From Ruminococcus sp. (GTDB lineage: Bacteria > Bacillota > Clostridia > Oscillospirales > Ruminococcaceae): a DNA stretch of 64,000 nt. The translations under genes and the position numbers were made by a program. Numbering within the stretch: position 1 is the stretch's first letter; every line of letters starts with the position of its first letter. The notes beneath the pieces are model-generated. The model was not told the DNA's origin and did no database searches. It saw only the letters and a list, made by a program, of their open reading frames with translations. The stretch lies in NCBI GenBank assembly GCA_020861185.1, contig JAJBSV010000009.1, positions 141,077-205,076 on the forward strand, written 5' to 3'. Below are positions 49,957 through 58,546 of the stretch, piece by piece.

Positions 49957-51048
49957 ATGAAGTTGGAAGGTCAGGTACGCATACCTTCGGGCTGTGCAAT
50001 ATCCGCCGTAATTTCAAAGGACGGCAGAAAGATGAGCGGAGACGCCATTATCAAGAGCATGGTACCTATGCACGACCGCTCAAACGGTCTGGGAGGCGGA
50101 TTCGCCGCATACGGTATTTATCCGGAATATAAGGAGTTCTTCGCCCTGCATATTTTCTACAACGACAATAACGTCAGGATGGAATGCGAGAATTTACTCA
50201 AGGATGGATTCGAGATTATCAAATCCGAGAGCATCCCGATAAGAAAGACTCCGAAAATCTCGGACGTTCCGCTTATCTGGAGATACTTCGTTGCTCCGAT
50301 GTCGTCGGTTCTGTCAAGATTGCATGTCGACGAGAAGGAATATGTTGCGGAAACGGTCATGAAGATTAACTCCCAGATTAACGGCGCATATGTCTTCTCA
50401 TCCGGAAAGAATATGGGCGTATTCAAGGCTGTCGGTTACCCTGAGGATGTCGGCTATTTCTACAGACTCGACGAATATGAGGGCTACTGCTGGACGGCTC
50501 ACGGAAGATATCCGACGAACACCCCCGGTTGGTGGGGCGGCGCTCACCCGTTTGCATTCCTTGATTACACAATCGTCCACAACGGCGAGATTTCTTCATA
50601 CGACGCTAACCGCCGCTATATAGAAATGTACGGCTACAAGTGCACACTTCAGACCGATACCGAGGTTATCACATATATTGCTGATTATCTTCTTCGCAAG
50701 CAGGGCTTGACCCTCGAGGAGACTGCCTCGGTTATTGCTGCTCCCTTCTGGTCGACTATCGAAAATAAACCGGAAGAAGAGCGTAAGAAGTTCAGTTACC
50801 TCCGAACCGTTTACTCGAGCTTACTGGTCACGGGACCTTTCTCGATAGTTCTCGGTTTTGAAGGTGGACTGATGGCTCTTAACGACAGATTGAAGCTTCG
50901 GTCGATGGTAACCGCAGAGAAGGACGATCTCGTGTTCGTAGCAAGCGAGGAATCGGCGATAAGGGTTATGTGCCCCGATGCGGAGAATGTTTATGCTCCG
51001 TCGGGCGGCGAGCCGATTATCGTCAGAGTTGAGGAGGGAAAATACTGA
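49957..51048 (+). CDS. Glutamate synthase, glutamine amidotransferase subunit (split GltB)
   Basis: A class II glutamine amidotransferase of 363 residues that supplies ammonia for glutamate synthesis. The nucleophile is expected in SGCAISAVIS (Cys13), after removal of a short propeptide. GRYPTNTPGWWGGAHPFA and DYTIVHNGEISSY are the substrate-binding motifs of the family. AAGGAAGAG precedes the ATG, 24 bp after the attenuator. The gene overlaps the next by ATGG. Together with 51048 and 54230 it makes up the three parts of a GltB chain. Confidence 0.88.
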   Translation: MKLEGQVRIPSGCAISAVISKDGRKMSGDAIIKSMVPMHDRSNGLGGGFAAYGIYPEYKEFFALHIFYNDNNVRMECENLLKDGFEIIKSESIPIRKTPKISDVPLIWRYFVAPMSSVLSRLHVDEKEYVAETVMKINSQINGAYVFSSGKNMGVFKAVGYPEDVGYFYRLDEYEGYCWTAHGRYPTNTPGWWGGAHPFAFLDYTIVHNGEISSYDANRRYIEMYGYKCTLQTDTEVITYIADYLLRKQGLTLEETASVIAAPFWSTIENKPEEERKKFSYLRTVYSSLLVTGPFSIVLGFEGGLMALNDRLKLRSMVTAEKDDLVFVASEESAIRVMCPDAENVYAPSGGEPIIVRVEEGKY

Positions 51049-52553
51049 TGGCTATAAATTTTGTAAACCCCGAATTTGAGGTAGTAAGGAATCCCAACCG
51101 CTGTATAGCGTGCAGGGTCTGCGAGCGTCAGTGCTCTAACGGCGTTCACAGCTTCGACCCCGAAACGGGTACAATGATGTCGGACGAGACAAAGTGCGTC
51201 GACTGCCAGAGATGCGTGGCGCTTTGCCCGACAAGAGCTTTAAAAATCGTCAAGAACGAGTGCCAGCTAAGAGAAAACGCCAACTGGCAACAGGACACCA
51301 TCTATGAAATCTACAAGCAGGCGGGAAGCGGAGGAGTTCTTCTTTCTTCGATGGGCAACCCGAAGCCGCTCCCCGTTTACTGGGACAAGATTCTTATAAA
51401 CGCTTCGCAGGTTACGAATCCTCCTATCGACCCGCTTCGTGAGCCGATGGAGACGAAGGTATTCCTCGGCAAGAAGCCGATAATGCCGGAAAGAAATCCC
51501 GACGGAAGCTTAAAGACCAATTTGGCTCCTCAGCTCGAGCTTTCGATGCCGGTCATGTTCTCGGCGATGAGCTACGGCTCAATCAGCTACAACGCACACG
51601 AGAGCCTTGCAAGAGCCGCAGAAAACCTCGGCATCTACTACAACACCGGTGAAGGTGGACTTCACGAGGACTTCTATAAATACGGTGCCAACACCATTGT
51701 CCAGGTTGCATCCGGTCGTTTCGGAGTTCACGAGGATTACCTCAGTGCGGGTGCCGCAATCGAGATTAAGATGGGTCAGGGCGCAAAGCCGGGCATCGGC
51801 GGACATCTGCCGGGTAAGAAGATTGTCGGCGACGTCTCGAGAACAAGAATGATTCCCGAGGGCTCGGACGCTATCTCCCCCGCCCCGCACCACGATATCT
51901 ACTCTATCGAAGATTTAAGACAGCTCGTATATTCTCTGAAAGAAGCGACACAGTATACAAAGCCGGTTATTGTAAAAGTAGCGGCTGTACATAACATCGC
52001 CGCAATCGCAAGCGGTATTGCACGAAGCGGCGCAGACATCATCGCAATCGACGGCTTCAGAGGCGGAACCGGTGCGGCTCCGACAAGAATCAGAGACAAC
52101 GTCGGCATCCCGATTGAGCTTGCACTGGCTTCTGTTGACCAGAGGCTCCGTGATGAGGGCATCAGAAACAACGTATCCCTCGTTGTCGGCGGAAGTATCC
52201 GCTCGGCTTCGGACGTTGTAAAGGCTGTAGCCCTCGGCGCAGACGCCTGCTATGTCGCGACCGCCGCACTTCTGGCTCTCGGATGCCACCTCTGCAGGAC
52301 ATGTCACACCGGCAACTGCAACTGGGGCATCGCAACCCAGAAGCCGGAGCTCGTCAAGAGACTTAACCCCGACATCGGCTCACAGAGGCTCATCAATCTT
52401 ATGACCGCATGGCAGCATGAGATCAAGGAGCTCATGGGCGGTATGGGTATAAACTCGATTGAGGCTCTGAGAGGAAACAGACTGATGCTCAGAGGCGTAA
52501 ACCTCAACGAGAAAGAACTCGAGATACTCGGTATCTCGCATGCGGGAGAGTGA
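51048..52553 (+). CDS. Glutamate synthase FMN subunit with N-terminal ferredoxin domain
   Basis: A 501-residue protein. Residues 15-70 hold two [4Fe-4S] motifs (CIACRVCERQC, CVDCQRCVALCP). The rest is the FMN-binding glutamate synthase barrel: MSYGSISYNAHESLARAAEN, TGEGGLHEDF, MGQGAKPGIGGHLPG, IDGFRGGTGAAP and the Cys cluster LGCHLCRTCHTGNCNWG for the 3Fe-4S centre. It joins 2-oxoglutarate and ammonia using electrons delivered by the ferredoxin domain. This archaeal-type split form lacks the GATase and GXGXG parts, which are separate genes here. Confidence 0.92.
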   Translation: MAINFVNPEFEVVRNPNRCIACRVCERQCSNGVHSFDPETGTMMSDETKCVDCQRCVALCPTRALKIVKNECQLRENANWQQDTIYEIYKQAGSGGVLLSSMGNPKPLPVYWDKILINASQVTNPPIDPLREPMETKVFLGKKPIMPERNPDGSLKTNLAPQLELSMPVMFSAMSYGSISYNAHESLARAAENLGIYYNTGEGGLHEDFYKYGANTIVQVASGRFGVHEDYLSAGAAIEIKMGQGAKPGIGGHLPGKKIVGDVSRTRMIPEGSDAISPAPHHDIYSIEDLRQLVYSLKEATQYTKPVIVKVAAVHNIAAIASGIARSGADIIAIDGFRGGTGAAPTRIRDNVGIPIELALASVDQRLRDEGIRNNVSLVVGGSIRSASDVVKAVALGADACYVATAALLALGCHLCRTCHTGNCNWGIATQKPELVKRLNPDIGSQRLINLMTAWQHEIKELMGGMGINSIEALRGNRLMLRGVNLNEKELEILGISHAGE

Positions 52554-52558
52554 CGGAT

Positions 52559-52987
52559 ATGAAAAGAGTTTATGTAAACGAAAAATGGTGCCTTGGGTGT
52601 CATCTCTGCGAGTATAACTGCGCTTTTGCAAACTCGGGGCTAAAGGATATGGCAAAGCTCAAGGGCAAGGAAATCTACCCGAGAATCAGGGTTGAGGGCG
52701 ACGACAAGATTACTTTTGCAATCTCCTGCCGCCACTGTGAGGACCCCATCTGCATCAAGAGCTGTATTTCGGGAGCACTCTCGAAGACCCCTGACGGTAT
52801 GGTCGAAATCGACAAATCAAGATGCGTCGGATGCCTCACATGCGTCCTCGTTTGCCCCTATGGCGCCGTTATTCAGGACGGCGACGGAGCGGTTCAGAAG
52901 TGCGAGCTCTGCCTCAAGAACTCATCGGGTGCCCCAGCATGCGTTGCCGGTTGCCCGAACAACGCGATTGTTTACGAAGAGAGGTGA
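52559..52987 (+). CDS. Polyferredoxin, HycB/HydN-like electron-transfer protein
   Basis: A 142-residue iron-sulfur protein with four Cys sets: CLGCHLCEYNC, CRHCEDPICIKSC, CVGCLTCVLVCP and CELC ... CVAGCP, suggesting up to four [4Fe-4S] clusters. Such proteins pass electrons between an oxidoreductase and a partner. The start at 52559 follows GGGAG; it sits between the FMN subunit and the FAD oxidoreductase, so it probably links the two. Confidence 0.9.
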   Translation: MKRVYVNEKWCLGCHLCEYNCAFANSGLKDMAKLKGKEIYPRIRVEGDDKITFAISCRHCEDPICIKSCISGALSKTPDGMVEIDKSRCVGCLTCVLVCPYGAVIQDGDGAVQKCELCLKNSSGAPACVAGCPNNAIVYEER

Positions 52988-52992
52988 GCGAA

Positions 52993-54228
52993 ATGGCAAA
53001 GAAGTATGTTATCATCGGCAACGGAACCGCCGCTGTCGGCTGTATAGAGGGCATCAGAGCAAACGACAAAGACGGCTCCATCACCGTTATCTCGGCTGAG
53101 AAGCACCCCGCTTATTGCCGTCCGCTTATCTCCTATTACCTTGAGGGCAAGGCTGTTCCCGAAAGAATGAGCTATCGCCCGGACGATTTCTATGGCAAGA
53201 ACGGCGTCAAGGTCATCTATGGCGAGAGTGCCGAGAAGATTGATGCTGACAAGAAACAGGTAGTTCTCGAAAGCGGAGAAAAAATCCCCTACGACAGCGT
53301 TTGCGTTGCCGCGGGCTCGAGACCGCTCGTTCCGCCTTTTGAAGGGCTCGACACGGTTCCCGTGAAGTTCCCCTTCATGACGCTTGACGACGCACAAAAC
53401 CTTGAAGGCGCAATCTCCGAAGACAGTGACGTCTTCATCGTTGGCACCGGACTTATCGGGCTTAAGTGTGCCGAGGGTCTTTACGGAAGAGTAAAGTCAA
53501 TCACCGTCTGCGACCTTGCGGACAGGGTTATGCCGAGTATCCTCGATACCGAGACAGCAGAAATGATGAAAAAGCGCCTCGAAGACAACGGCTTGAAGCT
53601 GATGCTTTCCGACACCGCCACCAAATTCGACGGCAATGTCGCCTATATGAAGAGCGGAGCAGAGGTCAAGTTTGACGTTCTCGTTCTTGCTGTAGGCGTA
53701 AGAGCCAACATCTCGCTCGTAAAAGATGCAGGCGGCGACTGCGGAAGAGGAATCACTGTCGATAACCACATGGCGACATCACTCCCCGACATCTATGCCG
53801 CAGGAGACTGCACGGAATCTATGGACTATTCTTCCGGCAACGTCAAGGTTATGGCTATCATGCCGAACGCCTATATGCAAGGGCACTGCGCCGGCGAGAA
53901 CATGGCGGGCAAGGACGTAACATTCGACAACGGCATTCCGATGAATGCAATCGGCTTCTTCGGATTCCATGTCATGAGTGCCGGCACTCCCGACGGCGAG
54001 CTCTATGAGGAAAAGTCGGATTCACATATCAAGAAGCTGTTCACCAAGGACGACAGACTTGTTGGGTTCATTCTGGCGGGCGACACGACCCGTGCCGGAA
54101 TTTATACAAATTTGATAAGAAACGGTATTTCTCTTAGCTCTATTGACTTTGATACCATAAAAACAGCTCCAAATATCTTTTCTTTTGGTCAAGAATACTG
54201 TAGAAATTCTCTCGGAGGTGTGGTATAA
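52993..54228 (+). CDS. NAD(P)/FAD-dependent oxidoreductase of glutamate synthase
   Basis: A 411-residue pyridine-nucleotide-disulfide-type oxidoreductase: FAD-binding YVIIGNGTAAVGCIEGI at the N-terminus, NAD(P)-binding VFIVGTGLIGLKCAEGL near the middle and the second FAD motif PDIYAAGDCTES. It resembles NADH-rubredoxin and nitrite-reductase-like FAD proteins. In this operon it probably takes electrons from NAD(P)H for the polyferredoxin and FMN subunit, replacing a standard GltD. The ATG at 52993 has GAGGTGAG upstream; a longer frame overlapping the previous gene is rejected. Confidence 0.88.
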   Translation: MAKKYVIIGNGTAAVGCIEGIRANDKDGSITVISAEKHPAYCRPLISYYLEGKAVPERMSYRPDDFYGKNGVKVIYGESAEKIDADKKQVVLESGEKIPYDSVCVAAGSRPLVPPFEGLDTVPVKFPFMTLDDAQNLEGAISEDSDVFIVGTGLIGLKCAEGLYGRVKSITVCDLADRVMPSILDTETAEMMKKRLEDNGLKLMLSDTATKFDGNVAYMKSGAEVKFDVLVLAVGVRANISLVKDAGGDCGRGITVDNHMATSLPDIYAAGDCTESMDYSSGNVKVMAIMPNAYMQGHCAGENMAGKDVTFDNGIPMNAIGFFGFHVMSAGTPDGELYEEKSDSHIKKLFTKDDRLVGFILAGDTTRAGIYTNLIRNGISLSSIDFDTIKTAPNIFSFGQEYCRNSLGGVV

Positions 54229-54229
54229 T

Positions 54230-54946
54230 ATGTTGATAGATGTTTCAGGCTTGGGATTCAGCGAAATAAATTCCCTGATTCGCGCTCAGGGCGAGAGCTG
54301 TCACCTCACCGGTTGCCTCAGCCAGAGGTTCATCGGTGCCGGTATGTCCTACCGTGAAATCACGATTGACGGCACTCCCGGTAACGCACTCGGGGCTTAC
54401 CTCAACGGCGGCGAAATCACCGTCAACGGCAACGCTCAGGATGCAGTCGGCGACACAATGAACGATGGCAAGATTATAATCAACGGTCACGTCGGCGACG
54501 CCGTAGGCTATGCGATGCGTGGCGGCGAGATTTACGTCAGGGACAGCGCGGGCTACCGTGCGGGAATCCACATGAAGCAATACAAGGAAAAGAGACCGGT
54601 TATGGTCATCGGCGGAAGAACCGGAAGCTTCCTCGGCGAATATCAGGCAGGCGGCTTGATAATCGTTCTGGGGCTTCACAAGGACGGCAAGCCCATCGTC
54701 GGCAATTTCCCGGGCACGGGAATGCACGGCGGCAAGCTGTTTCTTAGAAATGCCGAAGGTCTTTCGTTCCCGGCGCAGGTCAATGTGAACGAAGCAACAG
54801 ACGAGGACATGGCGGAAATTACGCCGTATGTCGAGAACTACTGCAAGTACTTCGGTGCGGACATCTCGGAGATAATGAATTCTTCGTTTACAGTGGTTAC
54901 TCCGAACTCGAAAAACCCGTACAAGCAGCTTTACGTTAATAACTGA
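54230..54946 (+). CDS. Glutamate synthase GXGXG (GltB C-terminal) subunit
   Basis: A 238-residue beta-helix protein matching the GXGXG domain of glutamate synthase. The repeated turns are visible: GNALGAYLNGGEITVNGNAQ, GDTMNDGKIIINGHVGDAVG and GYAMRGGEIYVRDSAGYRAG. This domain links the amidotransferase and synthase sites in one-chain enzymes; here it is its own gene. GGAGG precedes the ATG by 11 nt. It follows the FAD oxidoreductase directly. Confidence 0.9.
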   Translation: MLIDVSGLGFSEINSLIRAQGESCHLTGCLSQRFIGAGMSYREITIDGTPGNALGAYLNGGEITVNGNAQDAVGDTMNDGKIIINGHVGDAVGYAMRGGEIYVRDSAGYRAGIHMKQYKEKRPVMVIGGRTGSFLGEYQAGGLIIVLGLHKDGKPIVGNFPGTGMHGGKLFLRNAEGLSFPAQVNVNEATDEDMAEITPYVENYCKYFGADISEIMNSSFTVVTPNSKNPYKQLYVNN

Positions 54947-54972
54947 TTGGCATAGATAAAGGACGGTGCAAA

Positions 54973-56181
54973 ATGAGCTATACTCCCGACGAAATTCTCC
55001 AGTATATCGAGGAAGAGGATGTTAAGTTCATCCGCTTGGCGTTCTGCGATGTTTTCGGAACACCGAAAAACATTTCCATCATGCCGAACGAGATGAGGCG
55101 TGCCTTCGAGCAGGGTATCTCGATAGATTCCTCAGCAATCGCCGGCTTCGGCGACGAAAGCCGCTCGGACATGCTCCTTATCCCCGACCCTTCGGAGATA
55201 TCCATTCTCCCCTGGAGACCGGAGCACGGAAGAGTCGTAAGAATGTTTTGCACCGTTTGCAATCCGGACAAAACGGTCTTTGAAGCGGACACAAGAAGCT
55301 TGCTCAAGAAAACCGCAGAAGAGCTTAAAACAGAAGGATTCGAATTCAATTTCGGTCCCGAGACGGAGTTTTATCTCTTCAAGCGTGACGAAAACGGCGA
55401 GCCCACAAAGATTCCCTATGACCATGCGGGCTATATGGACATAGCGCCCGAGGACAAGGGCGAAAACGTCCGCCGTGAAATCTGCTTAACACTTGAGCAG
55501 ATGGGCATCGTGCCGGAATCCTCCCACCACGAGGAGGGTCCGAGCCAGAATAAAATCAGCTTCAGATATTCCGACGCCCTCAAAGCCGCGGACCATGCGA
55601 TTACATTCCGCTCGGTAGTAAAGACCATTGCCGCAAGGAACGGACTTGTCGCGGACTTCTCACCGAAGCCGCTCGACGGTCTTCCCGGCAACGGCATGCA
55701 CATAAATATCTCCGCTGTATATAACGGCGAGGATGTCCTTCCTTACGCAACAGCGGGAATACTCAAACATATTTCCGAAATAACGCTGTTTTTAAATTCC
55801 CATCCCGATTCATACAAAAGGTTCGGTGCAAACAAGGCACCCCTCTATATATCATGGTCGGAGCAGAACCGCTCCCAGCTCATAAGAATTCCCGCAACCA
55901 AGCGTGAATACAAGAGAGCGGAGCTGAGGTCTCCCGACCCGATGTGCAACCCTTATCTCGCACTTTTACTTCTCATGAAGGCTATGGCAGACGGAATCAG
56001 GAACAACCTTCCCCTCTGCCCTCCGACCGACATAAATCTCTTCAAGGCATCGCCCAAGGAGCTTTCGGGCTTTGAAATGCTTCCGAGAAGCCTCGGCGAA
56101 GCCGTTACTGCGGCTCAGGACTCCGATTTCGTCAGAGCCTCGGTTCCGCAGTCGATAATCGACAACTACTCTTCAAGATAA
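54973..56181 (+). CDS. glnA: Glutamine synthetase (short type I)
   Basis: Makes glutamine from glutamate and ammonia with ATP. The 402-residue enzyme is shorter than the usual 440-470. Active-site segments are present: FGPETEFYLF, SSHHEEGPSQNKISFRY, GNGMHINIS, and ELRSPDPMCNPYLAL for ATP/metal binding. No adenylylation-type Tyr loop is apparent in the C-terminal part, in line with Gram-positive enzymes. AGGACGG precedes the start. It is in the same operon as glutamate synthase and the ANTAR regulator. Confidence 0.93.
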   Translation: MSYTPDEILQYIEEEDVKFIRLAFCDVFGTPKNISIMPNEMRRAFEQGISIDSSAIAGFGDESRSDMLLIPDPSEISILPWRPEHGRVVRMFCTVCNPDKTVFEADTRSLLKKTAEELKTEGFEFNFGPETEFYLFKRDENGEPTKIPYDHAGYMDIAPEDKGENVRREICLTLEQMGIVPESSHHEEGPSQNKISFRYSDALKAADHAITFRSVVKTIAARNGLVADFSPKPLDGLPGNGMHINISAVYNGEDVLPYATAGILKHISEITLFLNSHPDSYKRFGANKAPLYISWSEQNRSQLIRIPATKREYKRAELRSPDPMCNPYLALLLLMKAMADGIRNNLPLCPPTDINLFKASPKELSGFEMLPRSLGEAVTAAQDSDFVRASVPQSIIDNYSSR

Positions 56182-56233
56182 GTAAGCCATATAATATAAT
56201 TTGTAACGCCATATTAAACCGGGGGTCGTGAAA

Positions 56234-56839
56234 ATGGAACTCAAAGAGAAGGTATACAGCGTCTTGGTTGTATCGTCCTCCGAAAAATTTTCCGGCGTTA
56301 TAAAAAGGCTTCTTCCGGGCAACATGTACTCCCCCGTTTCGACTGCGACGGACGTCAGCTCCGCAAAAAGGCAGGTTCTTGAGCGGAACTATGACATCGT
56401 GATGATAAATTCGCCGCTTACGGACGAATTCGGAAAGCGATTCGCAATCGACCTCAGTAGTAGCTCCGGCTCGGGAGTGATACTCTTTGCAGGCTCGGAG
56501 CACTTTCCGGAAATCAGCGAAATGCTGATGCCATACGGAGTGCTTACGATTCCGAAGCCGGTGAGCGTCCCGCTTATACAGCAGTCGCTTCTGATACTTC
56601 GGGGCACTCGGGAAAGACTCAGGCGAATGGAGAAGAAGAGTCCGACATTTGAAGAGAAGATGGCGGAAATCAGGCTTGTCAATCAGGCAAAGCTCCTACT
56701 TATTACAAAGTGCGAAATGAGCGAAGCACAAGCTCACAGATATATCGAAAAGCGTGCGATGGACACTTGTGTCCCGAAGAAAGTCGCCGCAGGGGATATA
56801 ATAAAGGAATATGAACAAAACGGCAAGGAGGATATGTAA
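56234..56839 (+). CDS. ANTAR-domain RNA-binding antiterminator with degenerate receiver
   Basis: A 201-residue regulator. Residues about 5-120 have the shape of a receiver, but the acidic pair is replaced by SSS ([10 protein letters not shown]) and the phosphoacceptor position reads MINSPLTD, while the PKP lysine remains; so it is probably not phosphorylated. Residues about 140-195 form an ANTAR domain ([20 protein letters not shown], then [17 protein letters not shown]). ANTAR proteins bind paired hexaloop RNA hairpins to block terminators. The likely target is the leader at 49868. pyrG overlaps its stop. Confidence 0.88.
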   Translation: MELKEKVYSVLVVSSSEKFSGVIKRLLPGNMYSPVSTATDVSSAKRQVLERNYDIVMINSPLTDEFGKRFAIDLSSSSGSGVILFAGSEHFPEISEMLMPYGVLTIPKPVSVPLIQQSLLILRGTRERLRRMEKKSPTFEEKMAEIRLVNQAKLLLITKCEMSEAQAHRYIEKRAMDTCVPKKVAAGDIIKEYEQNGKEDM

Positions 56840-58452
56840 TGGCTGTTGGAACTACCAAGTACATTTTCGTAACCGGAGGTGTTGTTTCGGGACTCGGCAA
56901 GGGTATTACCGCCGCTTCTCTCGGACGACTTCTCAAGGCAAGGGGACTCAAGGTGGCGGCTCAGAAGCTTGACCCGTACATCAACGTTGACCCCGGGACG
57001 ATGAGTCCCTATCAGCACGGCGAGGTTTACGTCACGGAGGACGGCGCAGAGACCGACCTTGACCTCGGACATTATGAAAGATTTATAGACGAGGATCTGA
57101 ACAAGTATTCAAATCTCACTACGGGAAAGGTATACTGGAACGTACTCAACAAAGAGCGTCGGGGCGAGTATCTCGGTTCGACCGTTCAAGTCATCCCCCA
57201 CATTACAAATGAAATCAAGGACTTCGTCTACCGTGTCAGCAAGAAGACACAGGCGGACATTGTCATCACCGAAATCGGCGGCACCATCGGCGACATCGAA
57301 TCACAGCCTTTTATCGAAGCTGCAAGACAGATCTCCCTCGAAGTAGGACGGGAGAACAGCCTTTTCATTCATGTCACACTGGTGCCGTTTTTGCGCGGCT
57401 CCGACGAGCATAAATCAAAGCCCACTCAGCACTCCGTTAAGGAGCTTCAGGGAATGGGCATCAACCCGAACATCATCGTTCTTCGTTGCGACGAGCCGCT
57501 TGAGGACTCGATATTCAAGAAGATTTCGATGTTCTGTAACGTCAAGCCGGACTGCGTTATAGAAAACATCACTTTACCTAGCATCTATGAGGCTCCGACA
57601 ATGCTCGAGAAGGCAAACTTCTCCTCTGTCGTATTAAGAGAGCTCCACATCGACGCTCCCGAGCCGGATTTAAGCGACTGGCTCGCGATGCTCGACATGA
57701 TCAAAAATCGTTCGGGAGAGGTCAACATCGGTCTCGTCGGCAAGTACATACAGCTCCACGATGCTTATCTTTCGGTCGCAGAGGCTTTAAGACATGCCGG
57801 CTTCGCTCTCGGAAGCTATGTAAACATTAGCTGGATAGATTCGGAGACGCTGACCGAAGCGACATATGAAGAGACCCTAAGTCACGTCGACGGAATCATC
57901 GTCCCCGGTGGATTTGGAAACAGAGGAATCGAGGGCATGGTTCTCGCCGCCAAGTACGCAAGAGAGAACAACGTCCCCTACTTCGGAATCTGCCTCGGAA
58001 TGCAGATTGCCGTTATGGAGTATGCAAGAAACGTTGCCGGAATCACGGACGCCAACTCGGGCGAATTCGATGAGCTTTGCAAGAACAAAGTCATCGACTT
58101 CATGCCCGGACAGAGCGTCGACATCGACAAGGGCGGAACACTTCGTCTCGGAAGCTATCCCTGCGTCATCCAGAAGGGCACTACGATGGAGAGGTGCTAC
58201 GGCGAGGAGCTCATCCACGAGAGACACCGCCACCGCTACGAATTCAATAACGACTACAGAGAGGTTCTCACTTCCCACGGTCTCACACTTTCGGGACTTT
58301 CGCCCGACGGAAGACTTGTCGAGACGGTCGAGCTGACTGAACGTCCCTTCTTCGTCGGAGTTCAGTATCACCCGGAATTCAAGTCGAGACCGAACAAAGC
58401 ACATCCCCTCTTCAAGGGCTTTATCGAAGCCGCAATGAAGCATAAGGGGTAA
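56839..58452 (+). CDS. pyrG: CTP synthase
   Basis: Aminates UTP to CTP using glutamine. The 537-residue enzyme has the synthetase half ([48 protein letters not shown]) and the GATase half ([11 protein letters not shown], nucleophile Cys in FGICLGMQ, and VGVQYHPEF with the catalytic His and Glu). AGGAGG lies in the end of the ANTAR gene, and start and stop overlap (TAATG). Confidence 0.97.
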   Translation: MAVGTTKYIFVTGGVVSGLGKGITAASLGRLLKARGLKVAAQKLDPYINVDPGTMSPYQHGEVYVTEDGAETDLDLGHYERFIDEDLNKYSNLTTGKVYWNVLNKERRGEYLGSTVQVIPHITNEIKDFVYRVSKKTQADIVITEIGGTIGDIESQPFIEAARQISLEVGRENSLFIHVTLVPFLRGSDEHKSKPTQHSVKELQGMGINPNIIVLRCDEPLEDSIFKKISMFCNVKPDCVIENITLPSIYEAPTMLEKANFSSVVLRELHIDAPEPDLSDWLAMLDMIKNRSGEVNIGLVGKYIQLHDAYLSVAEALRHAGFALGSYVNISWIDSETLTEATYEETLSHVDGIIVPGGFGNRGIEGMVLAAKYARENNVPYFGICLGMQIAVMEYARNVAGITDANSGEFDELCKNKVIDFMPGQSVDIDKGGTLRLGSYPCVIQKGTTMERCYGEELIHERHRHRYEFNNDYREVLTSHGLTLSGLSPDGRLVETVELTERPFFVGVQYHPEFKSRPNKAHPLFKGFIEAAMKHKG

Positions 58453-58453
58453 A

Positions 58454-58500
58454 CCCCTCCACCGGCTACGCCGGTCCCCCTCCCCTTTCAGGGGAGGCTA
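58454..58500. repeat. Double-hairpin GC-rich repeat between pyrG and purF
   Basis: Two perfect stems in tandem: ACCGGC-TAC-GCCGGT (58461-58475) and CCTCCCCT-TTC-AGGGGAGG (58479-58497). Such C-rich double palindromes are known to recur in gut clostridial intergenic regions; only one copy lies in this window, so repetition cannot be shown here. Confidence 0.55.
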
Positions 58501-58546
58501 TAAGTAGCTTAGGCAACTTTGTACGTTATCAAAGGGAATGATAAGA

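Noticed and set aside
52822-52992. Longer N-terminus for the FAD oxidoreductase
   Set aside because: The extension overlaps the polyferredoxin gene out of frame; the FAD-binding motif and a ribosome site place the start at 52993.
54220-54232. TATAAT before the GXGXG gene as an internal promoter
   Set aside because: It lies between the ribosome site and the start codon, too close to give a translatable transcript of that gene, and no -35 matches.
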